A stretch of DNA of 64,000 bases from Gracilibacillus suaedae (GTDB taxonomy: Bacteria > Bacillota > Bacilli > Bacillales > Amphibacillaceae): positions 1 to 64,000 of the forward strand of contig NZ_JAGFVL010000051.1 in assembly GCF_017599345.1 (NCBI RefSeq), given 5' to 3'. The stretch's first letter is position 1. Each line of letters opens with the position of its first letter. The notes under the pieces are model-generated. The model made no database searches. It saw only the letters and a list, made by a program, of their open reading frames with translations, and was not told where the DNA came from. Shown here piece by piece: positions 52,922 through 62,549 of the stretch. The translations under genes and the position numbers were made by a program.

Positions 52922-53686
52922 ATGAAAAAAATCTATATCCTAATCACTTTATTAACGCTATTATTAGTGGCTTGTAACAATCAAACAGAGAATGATGAAC
53001 AAGAACATGAAGAAGTAAAAGGTATTCAGGTAGATTTTGAACTTCCTAAAGAAGCAGAAGTAGGTGAATCCGTATCGCTACAAACTACCGTTACTTACGG
53101 TGAAGATGAACTGGTAACAGATGCGGAAGAAATGACCTTTGAGTATTGGAATGTAGAAGATGAGGACAATACAGTCAATGTGGATGCTACTAATCACGAA
53201 GATGGCACTTATTCAGCAGAAGTGACCTTCGAAGAACCTGGCACTTATGAGATTTATGCGCATACGACAGCTAGAGATATGCATTCGATGCCAAAAAAAT
53301 CCATTACTATCAATGGTGAGGAAGCTGAACATCATGATCATGAGTCGCATGATGAAACAGAAAGTACAGAACACGAACATGAGCATCAGCATGGTTTTGA
53401 AATAAAACTAAATCCATTGGAAAGTATAACTGTCAATCAGGAGAAAGACATCACTGTAGAACTTACCATGGATGAGGAACCATATGAGAACGCACGAGTA
53501 CGTTACGAAATCATACTAGAAAATAAGGCGGAACATGACTGGGTCGAGACAGAGGAAGTTGATACTGGTAAATACGTAGCTTCTTACTCTTTTGAAGATG
53601 CTGGACAAGTAGAGATGGTCGTCCATGTAACAGATGATACTGGACTACACGAACATGAAGAATTTGAATTTGAAATAGAAGAATAA
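52922..53686 (+). CDS. Lipoprotein with two YtkA/FixH-like domains and His-rich linker
   Basis: A 254-residue lipoprotein (lipobox LVAC). Two beta-sandwich YtkA-like domains, each ending in (E)DGTYSAEVTFEEPGTYEIYAH or TGKYVASYSFEDAGQVEMVVH, flank a linker with EAEHHDHESHDETES and EHEHEHQHG. The His clusters suggest metal binding outside the cell. It is divergent from the His-rich zinc-binding protein, so a zinc (or copper) role is inferred. ATG behind ACGGAGG. Confidence 0.78.
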   Translation: MKKIYILITLLTLLLVACNNQTENDEQEHEEVKGIQVDFELPKEAEVGESVSLQTTVTYGEDELVTDAEEMTFEYWNVEDEDNTVNVDATNHEDGTYSAEVTFEEPGTYEIYAHTTARDMHSMPKKSITINGEEAEHHDHESHDETESTEHEHEHQHGFEIKLNPLESITVNQEKDITVELTMDEEPYENARVRYEIILENKAEHDWVETEEVDTGKYVASYSFEDAGQVEMVVHVTDDTGLHEHEEFEFEIEE

Positions 53687-53692
53687 TTTGAG

Positions 53693-53742
53693 AAAGGTAT
53701 ACGTCATTTCAATGTATAGTTGAAACGACGTATACCTTTATT
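53693..53742 (+). terminator. Terminator of the YtkA-domain lipoprotein gene
   Basis: AAAGGTATACGTC pairs with GACGTATACCTTT, with an inner TTTCAA/TTGAAA pair; TTTATTT follows. Confidence 0.83.
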
Positions 53743-53769
53743 TACCATCTTGTCAATAAATAGAGCAAC

Positions 53770-54093
53770 TTATTTGATAAAACGGATTACAAGCGGGATT
53801 CGATATTCCTCCCCGTTGAACGCTTTAAATAAGGCGATAAGGGTAAATATAAATGCTAGAACACCTACAATCGGCAGTAGTACAAAACCTATCAACAATA
53901 GCACAAGAATCCCACTTACTATGCTATAAATCGTAAAGGAAATAAAGAAATTGAAGTATTCTTTTCCGTGAAAGTCAATAAATGCTGACTCATCACGTTT
54001 GATCATCCAAATAATTAATGGACCGATAATTGCCGTAAAGAAACTTAGTAAATAAATTAACATTCCAAACAATCTTTCGTCACTGTTCGTCAT
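53770..54093 (-). CDS. DUF4870-type small membrane protein
   Basis: A 107-residue protein with three hydrophobic segments (about 8-28, 48-68 and 70-92). The sequence KRDESAFIDFHGKEYFNFFISF is typical of DUF4870 (Tic20-like) proteins of bacilli. Function unknown. The ATG behind GGAGGAGG replaces a longer frame. Confidence 0.8.
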   Translation of the reverse strand: MTNSDERLFGMLIYLLSFFTAIIGPLIIWMIKRDESAFIDFHGKEYFNFFISFTIYSIVSGILVLLLIGFVLLPIVGVLAFIFTLIALFKAFNGEEYRIPLVIRFIK

Positions 54094-54208
54094 TATCCAC
54101 ACCTCCTCCTTCGATATTGTACCATATCTTGTCATTTTTTGTTGATAAATAGATAATTCTTCTTGTAACGTATATAATAAGAGGAAATGATTAAAAAAGG
54201 GGTATACT

Positions 54209-55501
54209 ATGGAACAATATGATCTTATCGGAATAGGGATTGGTCCCTATAACCTTGGACTCGCAACATTAACAGCTGAAAAAACAAATCTGAGAGCAAT
54301 CTTTTTTGATCAGAATGGGCAATTTGCCTGGCATCCCGGAATGCTGATTGAAGGCTCTGATTTACAGGTTTCTTTTCTGGCAGATCTTGTGACATTTGCG
54401 AACCCTACTAGTAAGTATACGTTCTTAAATTATTTGCATGAACACAATCGCCTGTATAAATATTTCTTTTTTCATAAATTTGAAATGCCTCGCGCTGAAT
54501 ACGCAGCATATTTAAAATGGGTAGTCGATCAAATGCCAAATTGCCACTTTAAATCTCAAGTAAAAGATGTCATTGATCATGGTGATCATTTTGAAGTGGT
54601 TGTCAACCATTGGGGTGAACAAAAAGAACGTTCTTACTATACTAAACATGTCACATTAGGAACTGGTAGTACCCCAGTGATTCCATTCGAATTAGATGAT
54701 ATCGGCTCAGAACATGTTCACCATTCCAGTCAATATTTATACCATAAAAAACGAACTCTTCAAGCGAAGCATATTACCGTTGTAGGATCAGGACAAAGCG
54801 CATCAGAAATATTTTTTGACTTACTAAAACTTCAAGAGCATTTTGATTACCACTTATCTTGGTATACAAGATCTCCTGCATTCTTACAGTTAGATAACAG
54901 TAAATTAGGGCAAGAAGTATTTACACCAGATTATGTTGACTATTTTCATCAGTTACCTTATCAAGAAAGAAAAGATTCTCTAGATCTCCTAGGCCAGTTA
55001 CGAAAAGGAATTGACCGGGAAACCTTACATAAAATTCATGAGCTACTTTATCATCGTTCCGTTGATAACAATAAACTGCCAGTTACCATTCAACCACTAA
55101 CAGAGATTCAGAAAGTTGTACAGGATAACTCACATTTAAAAGTCGAGGCAAAACAATGGCAGGTAGGTAAAGATGTTACTTTTGAAACGGAGAAAGTGAT
55201 ACTAGCTACTGGGTATAGACCAAACATTCCAGACTGGTTCTACCAGCGTTTTGAAAACAAAATTGAATGGAATGATGACAAACATTTCAAAGTGGATAAT
55301 AATTTTAAGCTTGTGTTTAAACTAGGGCAAAGAAAGCATCACTTTTACACCTTAACGAATTTGGAACAATCACATGGAACAGGAGCGACTAATTTAGAAT
55401 TGGCCGTAGACCGCAATATCCAAATTATTAATGAAATTGCCGGAGAAACAGTCTATGAAGAAAAAAGAGGTACGATTTTTACACAGTTTGATTCGGAATA
55501 G
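54209..55501 (+). CDS. Lysine/ornithine N-monooxygenase (IucD/SidA family)
   Basis: A 430-residue flavin monooxygenase that N-hydroxylates the side-chain amine of lysine or ornithine, the first step toward hydroxamate siderophores. FAD site GIGIGPYNLGLA at the N-terminus, NADPH site VVGSGQSASEIFFDLL near 195, and the late ATGYRPNIP motif near 335. No NIS synthetase, NRPS or siderophore transporter is in the window, so the gene is isolated. No convincing Fur box upstream. ATG behind AAAAGGGG. Confidence 0.87.
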   Translation: MEQYDLIGIGIGPYNLGLATLTAEKTNLRAIFFDQNGQFAWHPGMLIEGSDLQVSFLADLVTFANPTSKYTFLNYLHEHNRLYKYFFFHKFEMPRAEYAAYLKWVVDQMPNCHFKSQVKDVIDHGDHFEVVVNHWGEQKERSYYTKHVTLGTGSTPVIPFELDDIGSEHVHHSSQYLYHKKRTLQAKHITVVGSGQSASEIFFDLLKLQEHFDYHLSWYTRSPAFLQLDNSKLGQEVFTPDYVDYFHQLPYQERKDSLDLLGQLRKGIDRETLHKIHELLYHRSVDNNKLPVTIQPLTEIQKVVQDNSHLKVEAKQWQVGKDVTFETEKVILATGYRPNIPDWFYQRFENKIEWNDDKHFKVDNNFKLVFKLGQRKHHFYTLTNLEQSHGTGATNLELAVDRNIQIINEIAGETVYEEKRGTIFTQFDSE

Positions 55502-55508
55502 ATTTTAA

Positions 55509-55689
55509 GCGGACATCTGTTCCGCTATTTCACGGAAAAAGGGGTAATTTTAGCTGTTTGCGGACATCTATTCCCTTATTTATAAGAAATTCTCCAAATA
55601 CAAGCCAAATCTCGATGAATAACGGAATAGATGTCCGCATCCCCCTTATAATGAGTCATTTTTGTAAAAATAACGGAATAAATGTCCGC
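55509..55689. repeat. Palindromic intergenic repeat, copy 2
   Basis: Forward motifs start at 55509 (GCGGACATCTGTTCCGCTAT) and 55560; inverted motifs start at 55617 and 55668 (ending ATGTCCGC). Spacings are 51, 57 and 51 bp, almost the same as in the copy near 7 kb. It begins right after the N-monooxygenase stop and ends just before the HAD remnant. Confidence 0.88.
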
Positions 55690-55699
55690 TGACTTCTTG

Positions 55700-56374
55700 T
55701 CATTTCGTTTCAATCATAGTTAATTCTGTAAGACTATGTATTACTTTTACACTTGAAGTAGTTTCATGACTTATTCTGTTTAGCCATACGCCAATCATTC
55801 CTGCTTGTTTACTACCTATTGCGTCTGTTTCAAATCTATCACCTACATAATAACATTTATGAACCTGAGCATTTGCTAGTAGACATGCTTTTTGAAAAAT
55901 AATAGGATTAGGCTTAGCAACGCCTATTTCACTTGAGGTAATGATATACTCAAAATAATGCTTAATCTCTAAATTCTCTAATTTTTCAATTTGTTGCTGA
56001 TATTCACCATTGCTTATTATCCCAAGTCGAATCCCTTTTTGTTTTAACGATTTTAAGCAAGGGATTACATCTTCAAAAGAAGACCAATTTCTTTTATACA
56101 AAGCCAAATAATGGTTGAATTTGTTATCTGCTTGTTGGTCATTTAAATGATGACCATATAAGTCTTTTATACGTAATCTTCTTGTTCCTGGAATGTTACT
56201 TCACCCGATAAAAATTTCTCGAAATACTTTTTGGATAATGCAAACCACAAATCTACAAATTCCATTTCGTTACACGCTAGCTCATCGTTAAACTTTTTAT
56301 AGAAATCGATTGCTGCCAATCTTTCCGCTTTGTCGTGGTCGAGTAGTGTTTGAATCAATATCGAAGAATATCAC
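55700..56374 (-). pseudogene. HAD-superfamily hydrolase broken by two frameshifts
   Basis: Joined across frames, the segment gives a YjjG-type HAD phosphatase of about 225 residues. The N-terminus reads VIFFDIDS then, after one extra A near 56355, TLLDHDKAERLAAI (DxDxT motif I). A second one-base shift near 56175 separates GEVTFQEQ from RRLRIKDLYG. The C-terminal part keeps motif II (GIISNGEY), motif III Lys (GVAKPNP) and motif IV (YVGDRFETDAIG). The start would be GTG. Either a decaying gene or a sequencing problem; the two shifts compensate each other. Confidence 0.75.
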
Positions 56375-56406
56375 TTGGAATTTCCCCCATGTAAATAGCA
56401 GATAAG

Positions 56407-57168
56407 CTATATTTTTTTAGCTATACAAAACATTTCCGCAAAATCATTGACAATTGTTTTGTTAGGATTAGTTTTTATATCAGCTCTCATGCTTTCTAAT
56501 CCTTTCTCATAATCTTCATCATTGATTAAAGTAAGTACGGAAATATCTCTATTTTTAGCGTGTTCTATATATTCTACCACCTTTATATTTTCCATTCGGT
56601 ACACGATTTTAAGATCCACTTCAAAACCTTTTGATGTAAGCTTGTTAAACATAACATCTTTACTCCAAAATCTCTTAAAATCTTCATCATAAGCTGACAG
56701 AAAATAATAGTAAACCCACCATTTAGGCATATCATGTATGGCTATATTATGTAATTTATAAATGCCACCTTTTTTCAGTACACGTTGTATCTCATTCAAT
56801 GCCTTATCCTTCTTCATATAATGATGAAATGCATAGTTATTGGAAATAAAATCGAATGTTTCTGAAGCATAAGGCATATCCACAACATCTGCTTGAATCA
56901 ACTCGACATTCTTTACCTTTTCCTTCGCCTTACTCAACATTTGATCTGATAAATCTAATCCGCTCCATTTTATATCTGAGCCATTAAAATAATTGGTTTG
57001 TTTTGCAAGGTAAAGACCGGTTCCACAGGATAAATCCAGTACGTCGTATTCTTTTTGCCTATTGTTTTTCATGTATTCTTTTAAATCATCATCAAAGCTT
57101 ATTTCATCAACTCTATATTGATTATTGTCGTACTTTTCGGCGATTTTTGAATAATTAGTTGTTTTCAT
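56407..57168 (-). CDS. Class I SAM-dependent methyltransferase
   Basis: A 253-residue Rossmann-fold methyltransferase. Motif I VLDLSCGTGLYLA, motif II region SGLDLSDQMLSKA, motif post-I LIQADVVDMPYAS and the Methyltransf_11-type NNYAFHHYMKKDKAL. The substrate is unknown. Second of two adjacent ATG codons preferred for spacing from GAGAGG. Confidence 0.82.
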   Translation of the reverse strand: MKTTNYSKIAEKYDNNQYRVDEISFDDDLKEYMKNNRQKEYDVLDLSCGTGLYLAKQTNYFNGSDIKWSGLDLSDQMLSKAKEKVKNVELIQADVVDMPYASETFDFISNNYAFHHYMKKDKALNEIQRVLKKGGIYKLHNIAIHDMPKWWVYYYFLSAYDEDFKRFWSKDVMFNKLTSKGFEVDLKIVYRMENIKVVEYIEHAKNRDISVLTLINDEDYEKGLESMRADIKTNPNKTIVNDFAEMFCIAKKI

Positions 57169-57209
57169 CATCTTACCTCTCTAATTTCCTTTTGCAGCAT
57201 AATTAATTT

Positions 57210-57746
57210 TTAGTTAGATTTTAAATAATCCAAGACCATATCAACTCTTTCTGACACGGTATAATCTCCTTCGATCCTTAAAATTGGACAAGTTAAATCA
57301 TCCATCCAATGTTCATGTAAAGTTTTACTTCTAACGTCCATACCGCCATTATCATATAAGGAAGCCCATTCCATAAATTTTTTTGATTGCTCGTATTTAC
57401 TACCACCAGCTAATATCTCTTTTCCATACCTTTGAAATTCTCTTTGTCGTAACCTTTCCAGTCTAATGTCTGAAGGAATCCATAGAAATATAACCAGATC
57501 AAAACAATCTTTAAAGGTATCTCCCCACCCACAAACTGCCCCGGATAAAATCCAGTTTTCATTTTGCGATAAATCCTTTTTAAGCATGTTTATTCTTTCT
57601 GGAACTTGTCTTTGTTCTGTAAATTTGGTTATCCAAAAATAATCATCCGTATCAAGATATTTATGAGGTAAAGCGTCTGACAATGAAGCACCAAGTGTTG
57701 AAGTTCCAGCACCAGCAGCTCCCAATATATGAATGTTCCTGTACAA
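57210..57746 (-). CDS. P-loop adenylate kinase-like protein
   Basis: A 178-residue nucleotide-binding protein. The P-loop is GAAGAGTST at the N-terminus; LDTDDYFW and LRQREFQRYGKEI recall adenylate/shikimate kinase-like proteins of the AAA_18 type. Substrate unknown. TTG seven bases behind AGGAGG is used as start, giving LYRNIHILGAAGAG. Confidence 0.72.
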   Translation of the reverse strand: MYRNIHILGAAGAGTSTLGASLSDALPHKYLDTDDYFWITKFTEQRQVPERINMLKKDLSQNENWILSGAVCGWGDTFKDCFDLVIFLWIPSDIRLERLRQREFQRYGKEILAGGSKYEQSKKFMEWASLYDNGGMDVRSKTLHEHWMDDLTCPILRIEGDYTVSERVDMVLDYLKSN

Positions 57747-57817
57747 TTTTTCTCCTCCTGTGTGACGACCTTTATAAATTATCATCATCTAATGCTAAAT
57801 AAGAACAGCTAATGTAG

Positions 57818-58852
57818 TTAACCGTTTACAATTATGATTTCATTTTCTATTTCTTTCATAATATCGTATGCGCCTTCCGACTTGTTCGAGCAGACTACAA
57901 CCTTATAATCACTTTCTGGATAATAGGCAGAATGAAAACTAACACCTGGATCATACCCCATAACGTGATACTTATTAATATTGCCATGATTTTTTTCAAT
58001 CCAGACACCGTATCCATAATAACTATTCTGCTCATCTGTTTTCACATGAGGTATGAACAGTTTTTTCGTGTATTCTACAGCTAAAAGTTGATTACGTATT
58101 AGTGCATCCCACAACTTAATCATATCTTTCACTGTAGTGTATGCTCCTCCGTCAGATCCACCTTTTACTGGAAGCGAATAAATATTTGTCTTCCAACTAC
58201 CATCCGGGAAGTCCATATACCCTAGCGCTGTGTTTTGTGGTAAAGCATCCAATTCAAAATATCCTGATTGATCCATCCCTGCTTTGTTAAAAATATGTTC
58301 TTGAATATAATCTGAAAAGCTAAGGTTGCTTGCCTGTTCAACAATTAAACCGAGTAAAATATATCCTGCATTATTGTAATGAAACCTCTCACCAACTCGA
58401 AGTTTCATAGCATTTTGATGAAATAATGGCAAAAAATCCTCTAACCTTCTGATCGTGTACATCGGGTATTTAATCCATAATTCTTCAAAATCATCCATTA
58501 TCTCTTCATCAAAATAGTCAGGTATTCCAGAAGTATGTGTGAGTAGATGATGAATGGAAATGGATTGATCGAAATGAGGAAACGAGATGTCCAGACAGTC
58601 GTTCAACTTGGACTCAAACAACAGTTCACCGCTTTCAACTAGTTGACAAATAGCTATAGACGTGAACAGCTTACAGCCTGATGCGATACCAAATCTAGTA
58701 TCAACTTTATTTTCCAGCTGTTCTGAGCGATTTGCAAAACCATAACTCTTCTCCGCCACAATATTATTTTCATCTTGCACAATAACGGTTCCCGAAAAAT
58801 CAATCTTTTCCATAGCATCATTAATACGGTTGACAACATTTTCCTCCATCAT
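57818..58852 (-). CDS. Serine hydrolase of the class C beta-lactamase/PBP4* family
   Basis: A 344-residue beta-lactamase-fold hydrolase without a signal peptide. The SxxK motif is SGCK in FGIASGCKLFTS near residue 58; the YxN motif is YNNAGY near 160; GGSDGGAY is near 230. Intracellular members are esterases or D-amino peptidases rather than resistance enzymes. Substrate unknown. Confidence 0.85.
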   Translation of the reverse strand: MMEENVVNRINDAMEKIDFSGTVIVQDENNIVAEKSYGFANRSEQLENKVDTRFGIASGCKLFTSIAICQLVESGELLFESKLNDCLDISFPHFDQSISIHHLLTHTSGIPDYFDEEIMDDFEELWIKYPMYTIRRLEDFLPLFHQNAMKLRVGERFHYNNAGYILLGLIVEQASNLSFSDYIQEHIFNKAGMDQSGYFELDALPQNTALGYMDFPDGSWKTNIYSLPVKGGSDGGAYTTVKDMIKLWDALIRNQLLAVEYTKKLFIPHVKTDEQNSYYGYGVWIEKNHGNINKYHVMGYDPGVSFHSAYYPESDYKVVVCSNKSEGAYDIMKEIENEIIIVNG

Positions 58853-59056
58853 AAATTTGTTCCCTTCTATTTAGTTTTCCGCAAAGAGTCGTGCTGGCTC
58901 TATAGCTATCACTTTAATACTAACATAATATTCCAAAAAAGATGACATTTTTGGAATATTGATTAAGTGTTTGAAAATAAGAATATTTCCCTGCCTTTGT
59001 AGTAAATTGTTGTTAAATGTGCCAAGTGTAGCTTTAATAAATGTTTAATCAAAAAC

Positions 59057-59107
59057 AAAGAAAGCATCCATTTTAAATAAAAACTAATCAAAATGGATGC
59101 TTTCTTT
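59057..59107. terminator. Bidirectional terminator in the gap before the serine hydrolase and Uma2 remnant
   Basis: AGAAAGCATCCATTTT pairs with its exact complement across a 15-nt loop. The remaining part of the 320-bp gap shows no other feature. Confidence 0.75.
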
Positions 59108-59174
59108 CTATAGTATTTTTATATTTGAACCTATTCAATTACAATCACGCATTTATGTTGGAAATTATTATTTT

Positions 59175-59615
59175 CTAAACAAATATTTGATTGAGATCTA
59201 CTTTTAATCCAGTTATGATATTTACAGAAATTGTGTCATCTTTCGTAAAGACTCCTTGAAATTTATATTGATCACCTACTAAAAGATGTATTTCTACAGA
59301 ATCGTTTACCGGATCAACAAGCCAGTACTCTTTTATCCCCGCTTTTTCATAAAGATGATATTTCTTCCAGCGATCTAACTTTACAGAGGACGGTGAAAGG
59401 ATTTCGATAATCATATCTGGTGATCCGTTACAACCTTTGTCATCAAGTTTTTCCTGATCACATACTATCGATAAATCCGGTTGAACAACATTATTTATAT
59501 CATCATCGTGTTTATTATCTACTAACAGGCGTACATCAAAAGGCGCGAAAAATACTTCACATTCCTTTTCTCGCAAGAAAACAGAAAAAGCTGTAGATAA
59601 TTCCCTCAGAAACAC
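59175..59615 (-). pseudogene. Uma2-family (DUF820) nuclease, N-terminally truncated
   Basis: The 146 residues correspond to the C-terminal three quarters of a Uma2-type restriction-endonuclease-like protein (usual length about 185-190). The catalytic-type residues remain: Asp in VQPDLSIVCD, Glu in MIIEILSPSS and Lys in EKAGIKEYWLVDP. The N-terminal helix-strand part with the usual ELIDGxxY sequence is absent; a stop codon lies 14 codons upstream in frame. GTG would be the only start. Probably a decayed gene. Confidence 0.68.
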
Positions 59616-59725
59616 CTTGAAATTTTTAATAAAACATTCATCTTTAGAGCGGTATTACTTAATTCTCTATGTATCTTTTATTTTTCTGATTACATTTTCC
59701 ATCCTTTTTAGTGATAAGTAAATGA

Positions 59726-60241
59726 TTAGGATAATGTGTTAGTACTAAGTGCTACTTGCACGATTTGTTTTTCTCCATTTTCCTCAAAGACTTTATATTT
59801 CTGCATCCCTATTTTTTCTGCTACCCTTTGTGACGGTATATTCTTCATGGTGGTGTATGAAAAGACCTTTGGATAATGTAAAACTTCAAATGCATATTCT
59901 TTGCAGGCTGATGCAGCTTCTGTCGCATATCCTTTATTCCAGTAGTCCTTGATAATATGAAACCCAATCTCAGGCACTGTTTCATTTCCAATATTTTGCA
60001 TTGTAATGCCACAATCTCCAATGAATGTATCATCATTTTTTAAAACAACCGCCCATAACCCGTGATTATATTTTTGGTAATTTTCCATATTCCATTGAAT
60101 CCACTTTTCTACCTTTTTCATATGTAATGGCTCAGGATAGTATTGCATCGATTCTGGATCTGAAAGAACCCTTGACAACTTTTCTGTATCCTCCAGTTTT
60201 AATTCTCTTAAATAAAGCCTTTCTGTTTCCATTATTTTCAT
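59726..60241 (-). CDS. GNAT acetyltransferase, RimJ/RimL type
   Basis: A 171-residue N-acetyltransferase. METERLYLRELKLEDTEKL at the N-terminus, GYATEAASACKEYAFE as the acetyl-CoA loop and VAEKIGMQKYKVFEENG near the end are typical of the RimJ/RimL group, which acetylates protein N-termini or small amines. The target is unknown. ATG behind GTAGGTG. Confidence 0.85.
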   Translation of the reverse strand: MKIMETERLYLRELKLEDTEKLSRVLSDPESMQYYPEPLHMKKVEKWIQWNMENYQKYNHGLWAVVLKNDDTFIGDCGITMQNIGNETVPEIGFHIIKDYWNKGYATEAASACKEYAFEVLHYPKVFSYTTMKNIPSQRVAEKIGMQKYKVFEENGEKQIVQVALSTNTLS

Positions 60242-60475
60242 ACCGTTCACCTACTTTCTAAACTAAAACTGACTTCCTAAGTATTTCTATCTGACCACTC
60301 CAATATTAGTATAATATTCCAAAGTGTTTAATGGATTCATACAAAAAAGAACAATCATCCGCAGTTGTGTTATAGATATTACGGGACATATTCAACAGAT
60401 GATTTGTTTAAAGTAATAAATAATAGTTGGTGTTATTTTTTGTTTATAATGCCGGTATTAAATAATAAACTAACT

Positions 60476-61210
60476 CTACCTTAGGTATCCTCCGTTATTA
60501 ATATCAAATGTTGCCCCTGTGTAATGCTTAGATTTGTCTGATAATAAGAAGACAACCGTTTCAGCAACATCTTCAGGCATTACAGGCGTATCGATGAGTT
60601 GATCACTTAAATATTCCTTTTTTCGCCAATTGGGTATCGTATGCATCAGCGGAGTGTCAACCATGGTTGGAGCAACAGTATTTACTCGGATATAAGGTGA
60701 GAAGTTCTTTGCACAGCTTTTAGTAAGTCCAAGTATAGCAGCTTTTGATACTCCATATATTGCATCTGAACTACCTTCTATTCCTGATACGGAAGACATG
60801 TTCACAATCACTCCATTACATTGACTGTGGAGCAATTTCTTGCCAAACATTTGAGAAAAATAAATATATCCCTTTACATTTATATCAAGTACTTGATCAA
60901 CATCAACAACTTGATAGTCCAATATATTTTTCGCTAAATAAATCCCAGCATTGTTAACTAAACTATCTACATTACAATGCTCTGTTTCAACATATACAAA
61001 AAACTTAGCAACCTCTTTATAATTACTTACATCTAACGGATACGTATGTAGAACACACTGATCATTAGTTGCTCGCTTTAACTCTTGTAAGGCCTGTTTA
61101 TTAATATCACATGCAATTACTGAAGCACCTTCATCTAAACATTTTTTTACAATTTCTTTGCCGATTCCAGAAGCTGCACCTGTTACTATTACTTTTCTAT
61201 TTTTGAGCAC
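60476..61210 (-). CDS. Short-chain dehydrogenase/reductase
   Basis: A 244-residue classical SDR. Cofactor loop TGAASGIG, DINKQ at the end of beta-2 suggesting NAD(H), NNAG, catalytic Ser in VNMSSVSG, and YGVSK. The substrate is unknown. GTG eight bases behind AGGGGAG is a better start than the upstream ATG within that region. Confidence 0.85.
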   Translation of the reverse strand: MLKNRKVIVTGAASGIGKEIVKKCLDEGASVIACDINKQALQELKRATNDQCVLHTYPLDVSNYKEVAKFFVYVETEHCNVDSLVNNAGIYLAKNILDYQVVDVDQVLDINVKGYIYFSQMFGKKLLHSQCNGVIVNMSSVSGIEGSSDAIYGVSKAAILGLTKSCAKNFSPYIRVNTVAPTMVDTPLMHTIPNWRKKEYLSDQLIDTPVMPEDVAETVVFLLSDKSKHYTGATFDINNGGYLR

Positions 61211-61335
61211 ATGGAAAACTCCCCTCATCTCAACAATTTACTAAATGCACCAGGAACGTTACCCTTTACCTTATGGCTTACTATCACGATAGTCACCTTC
61301 ACTGATCGCCTCTTTCAGTTAATATACTTTTTGTA

Positions 61336-61944
61336 TTATAAAGAATCAGGAAGGTGATTCTTGTACATTTCGATAACATTTGTATTTGCTTGTAATGTTG
61401 CAATAGTGTTGTGATTGGGCTTCGAATAAATAATTGGATAATCTTCTTCACCGAATTCTTCTTGAACTGAGAATGCTAATTTTTCTTCTTCTAAAGAAAA
61501 ATCTGCTTGTACTCCTGGTTTATTTCCCCGAGCGTCTACTCTTATCCAACGATTTACCGAACGGAGAAAAACACCATTTAATGCATGTAATGAGTAACCC
61601 TTTTCTGGTGTGTCAAAGATCATTAACTTTTGATAACTAAATCCGGTAGGGATCCCTTCAGCACGTAATATCGCTGCTAACAAATTAGCTTTTGCATAAC
61701 ATATACCTTCTTTAACTCTTAGAACATCTGAAGCTTGACAGGTTACGATTGAGCCTTGAATATCCCATGAATGAGATATTTCATCCCTAACAAATTCAAA
61801 AGCTGTTTTTACCTTTTCGGTTTCTGTCTGATCTTTGTTATATAATTCATTCTTCTTGCTTTGAATAATAGAATGGGAATAGTCAACCATATCGAGCTCT
61901 TTGAGATACTCATCCATATTATAAGATTCTGGTATCAGTTTCAT
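61336..61944 (-). CDS. Transglutaminase-like cysteine protease-fold protein
   Basis: A 202-residue protein with a transglutaminase-like core. Catalytic Cys in KEGICYAKANLLAA (near 85), His in YSLHALNGVFL (near 117), Asp in WIRVDARGNK (near 135). Members are often peptidases or peptide N-glycanase-like; the substrate is unknown. Monocistronic. Confidence 0.82.
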   Translation of the reverse strand: MKLIPESYNMDEYLKELDMVDYSHSIIQSKKNELYNKDQTETEKVKTAFEFVRDEISHSWDIQGSIVTCQASDVLRVKEGICYAKANLLAAILRAEGIPTGFSYQKLMIFDTPEKGYSLHALNGVFLRSVNRWIRVDARGNKPGVQADFSLEEEKLAFSVQEEFGEEDYPIIYSKPNHNTIATLQANTNVIEMYKNHLPDSL

Positions 61945-62004
61945 CTTCTCACCCCTTTGTATAATTATACATTAATAAGTATATTAATACAATAATCAAC
62001 TAAA

Positions 62005-62478
62005 TTACTCTAAGCATTTTTTAAATAACACTCTACCTTGAGTGGATCCATCATAATTGGTGTGAACTGGTACACCATCCACTTCACTATCGCCTTCTTC
62101 TATTTCAAACCCCATTTTTTTGTGGTAAGCAATCGAAACTTTATTCACTGGCGAGGTGACAGCACGAACAATATTTCTATCATGTTTTTGAACCACTTCA
62201 AAAAACTTCTTATAAAGTTGATTTCCTATCCCATATTTTCGATAATGAGGGTGAACCCCGACGACGTGAATATATGCTTCATTAACGTAAGATTGGGATA
62301 AAAATCCAATTAAAAAACCAACGATTTCGCCATCCTTTTCTACGATAAAACTTGTATTATTGAAATGGACAAAAAATAATTTGGGTAGCATATCAGACAT
62401 TTGTCTACCGCCCCACCAATCATTGATTAGGGGAGATATGATATTATAATCTGAGCTTTTCACTAAACGTATTTCCAT
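62005..62478 (-). CDS. GNAT acetyltransferase
   Basis: A 157-residue GNAT-fold protein with the acetyl-CoA-binding stretch VVGVHPHYRKYGIGNQLYKKF and a late AYHKKMGFEIEEG segment. Substrate unknown. Confidence 0.87.
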   Translation of the reverse strand: MEIRLVKSSDYNIISPLINDWWGGRQMSDMLPKLFFVHFNNTSFIVEKDGEIVGFLIGFLSQSYVNEAYIHVVGVHPHYRKYGIGNQLYKKFFEVVQKHDRNIVRAVTSPVNKVSIAYHKKMGFEIEEGDSEVDGVPVHTNYDGSTQGRVLFKKCLE

Positions 62479-62549
62479 AGCTTTTACAACTCCTAATTAA
62501 TATAATCTAGTTCCAATCTATTATCTTACATTGTAAAATAAAGGTATAA

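Noticed and set aside
54136-54208. Fur box before the N-monooxygenase
   Set aside because: TGATAAATAGATAAT-like sequence matches only one half of the consensus.
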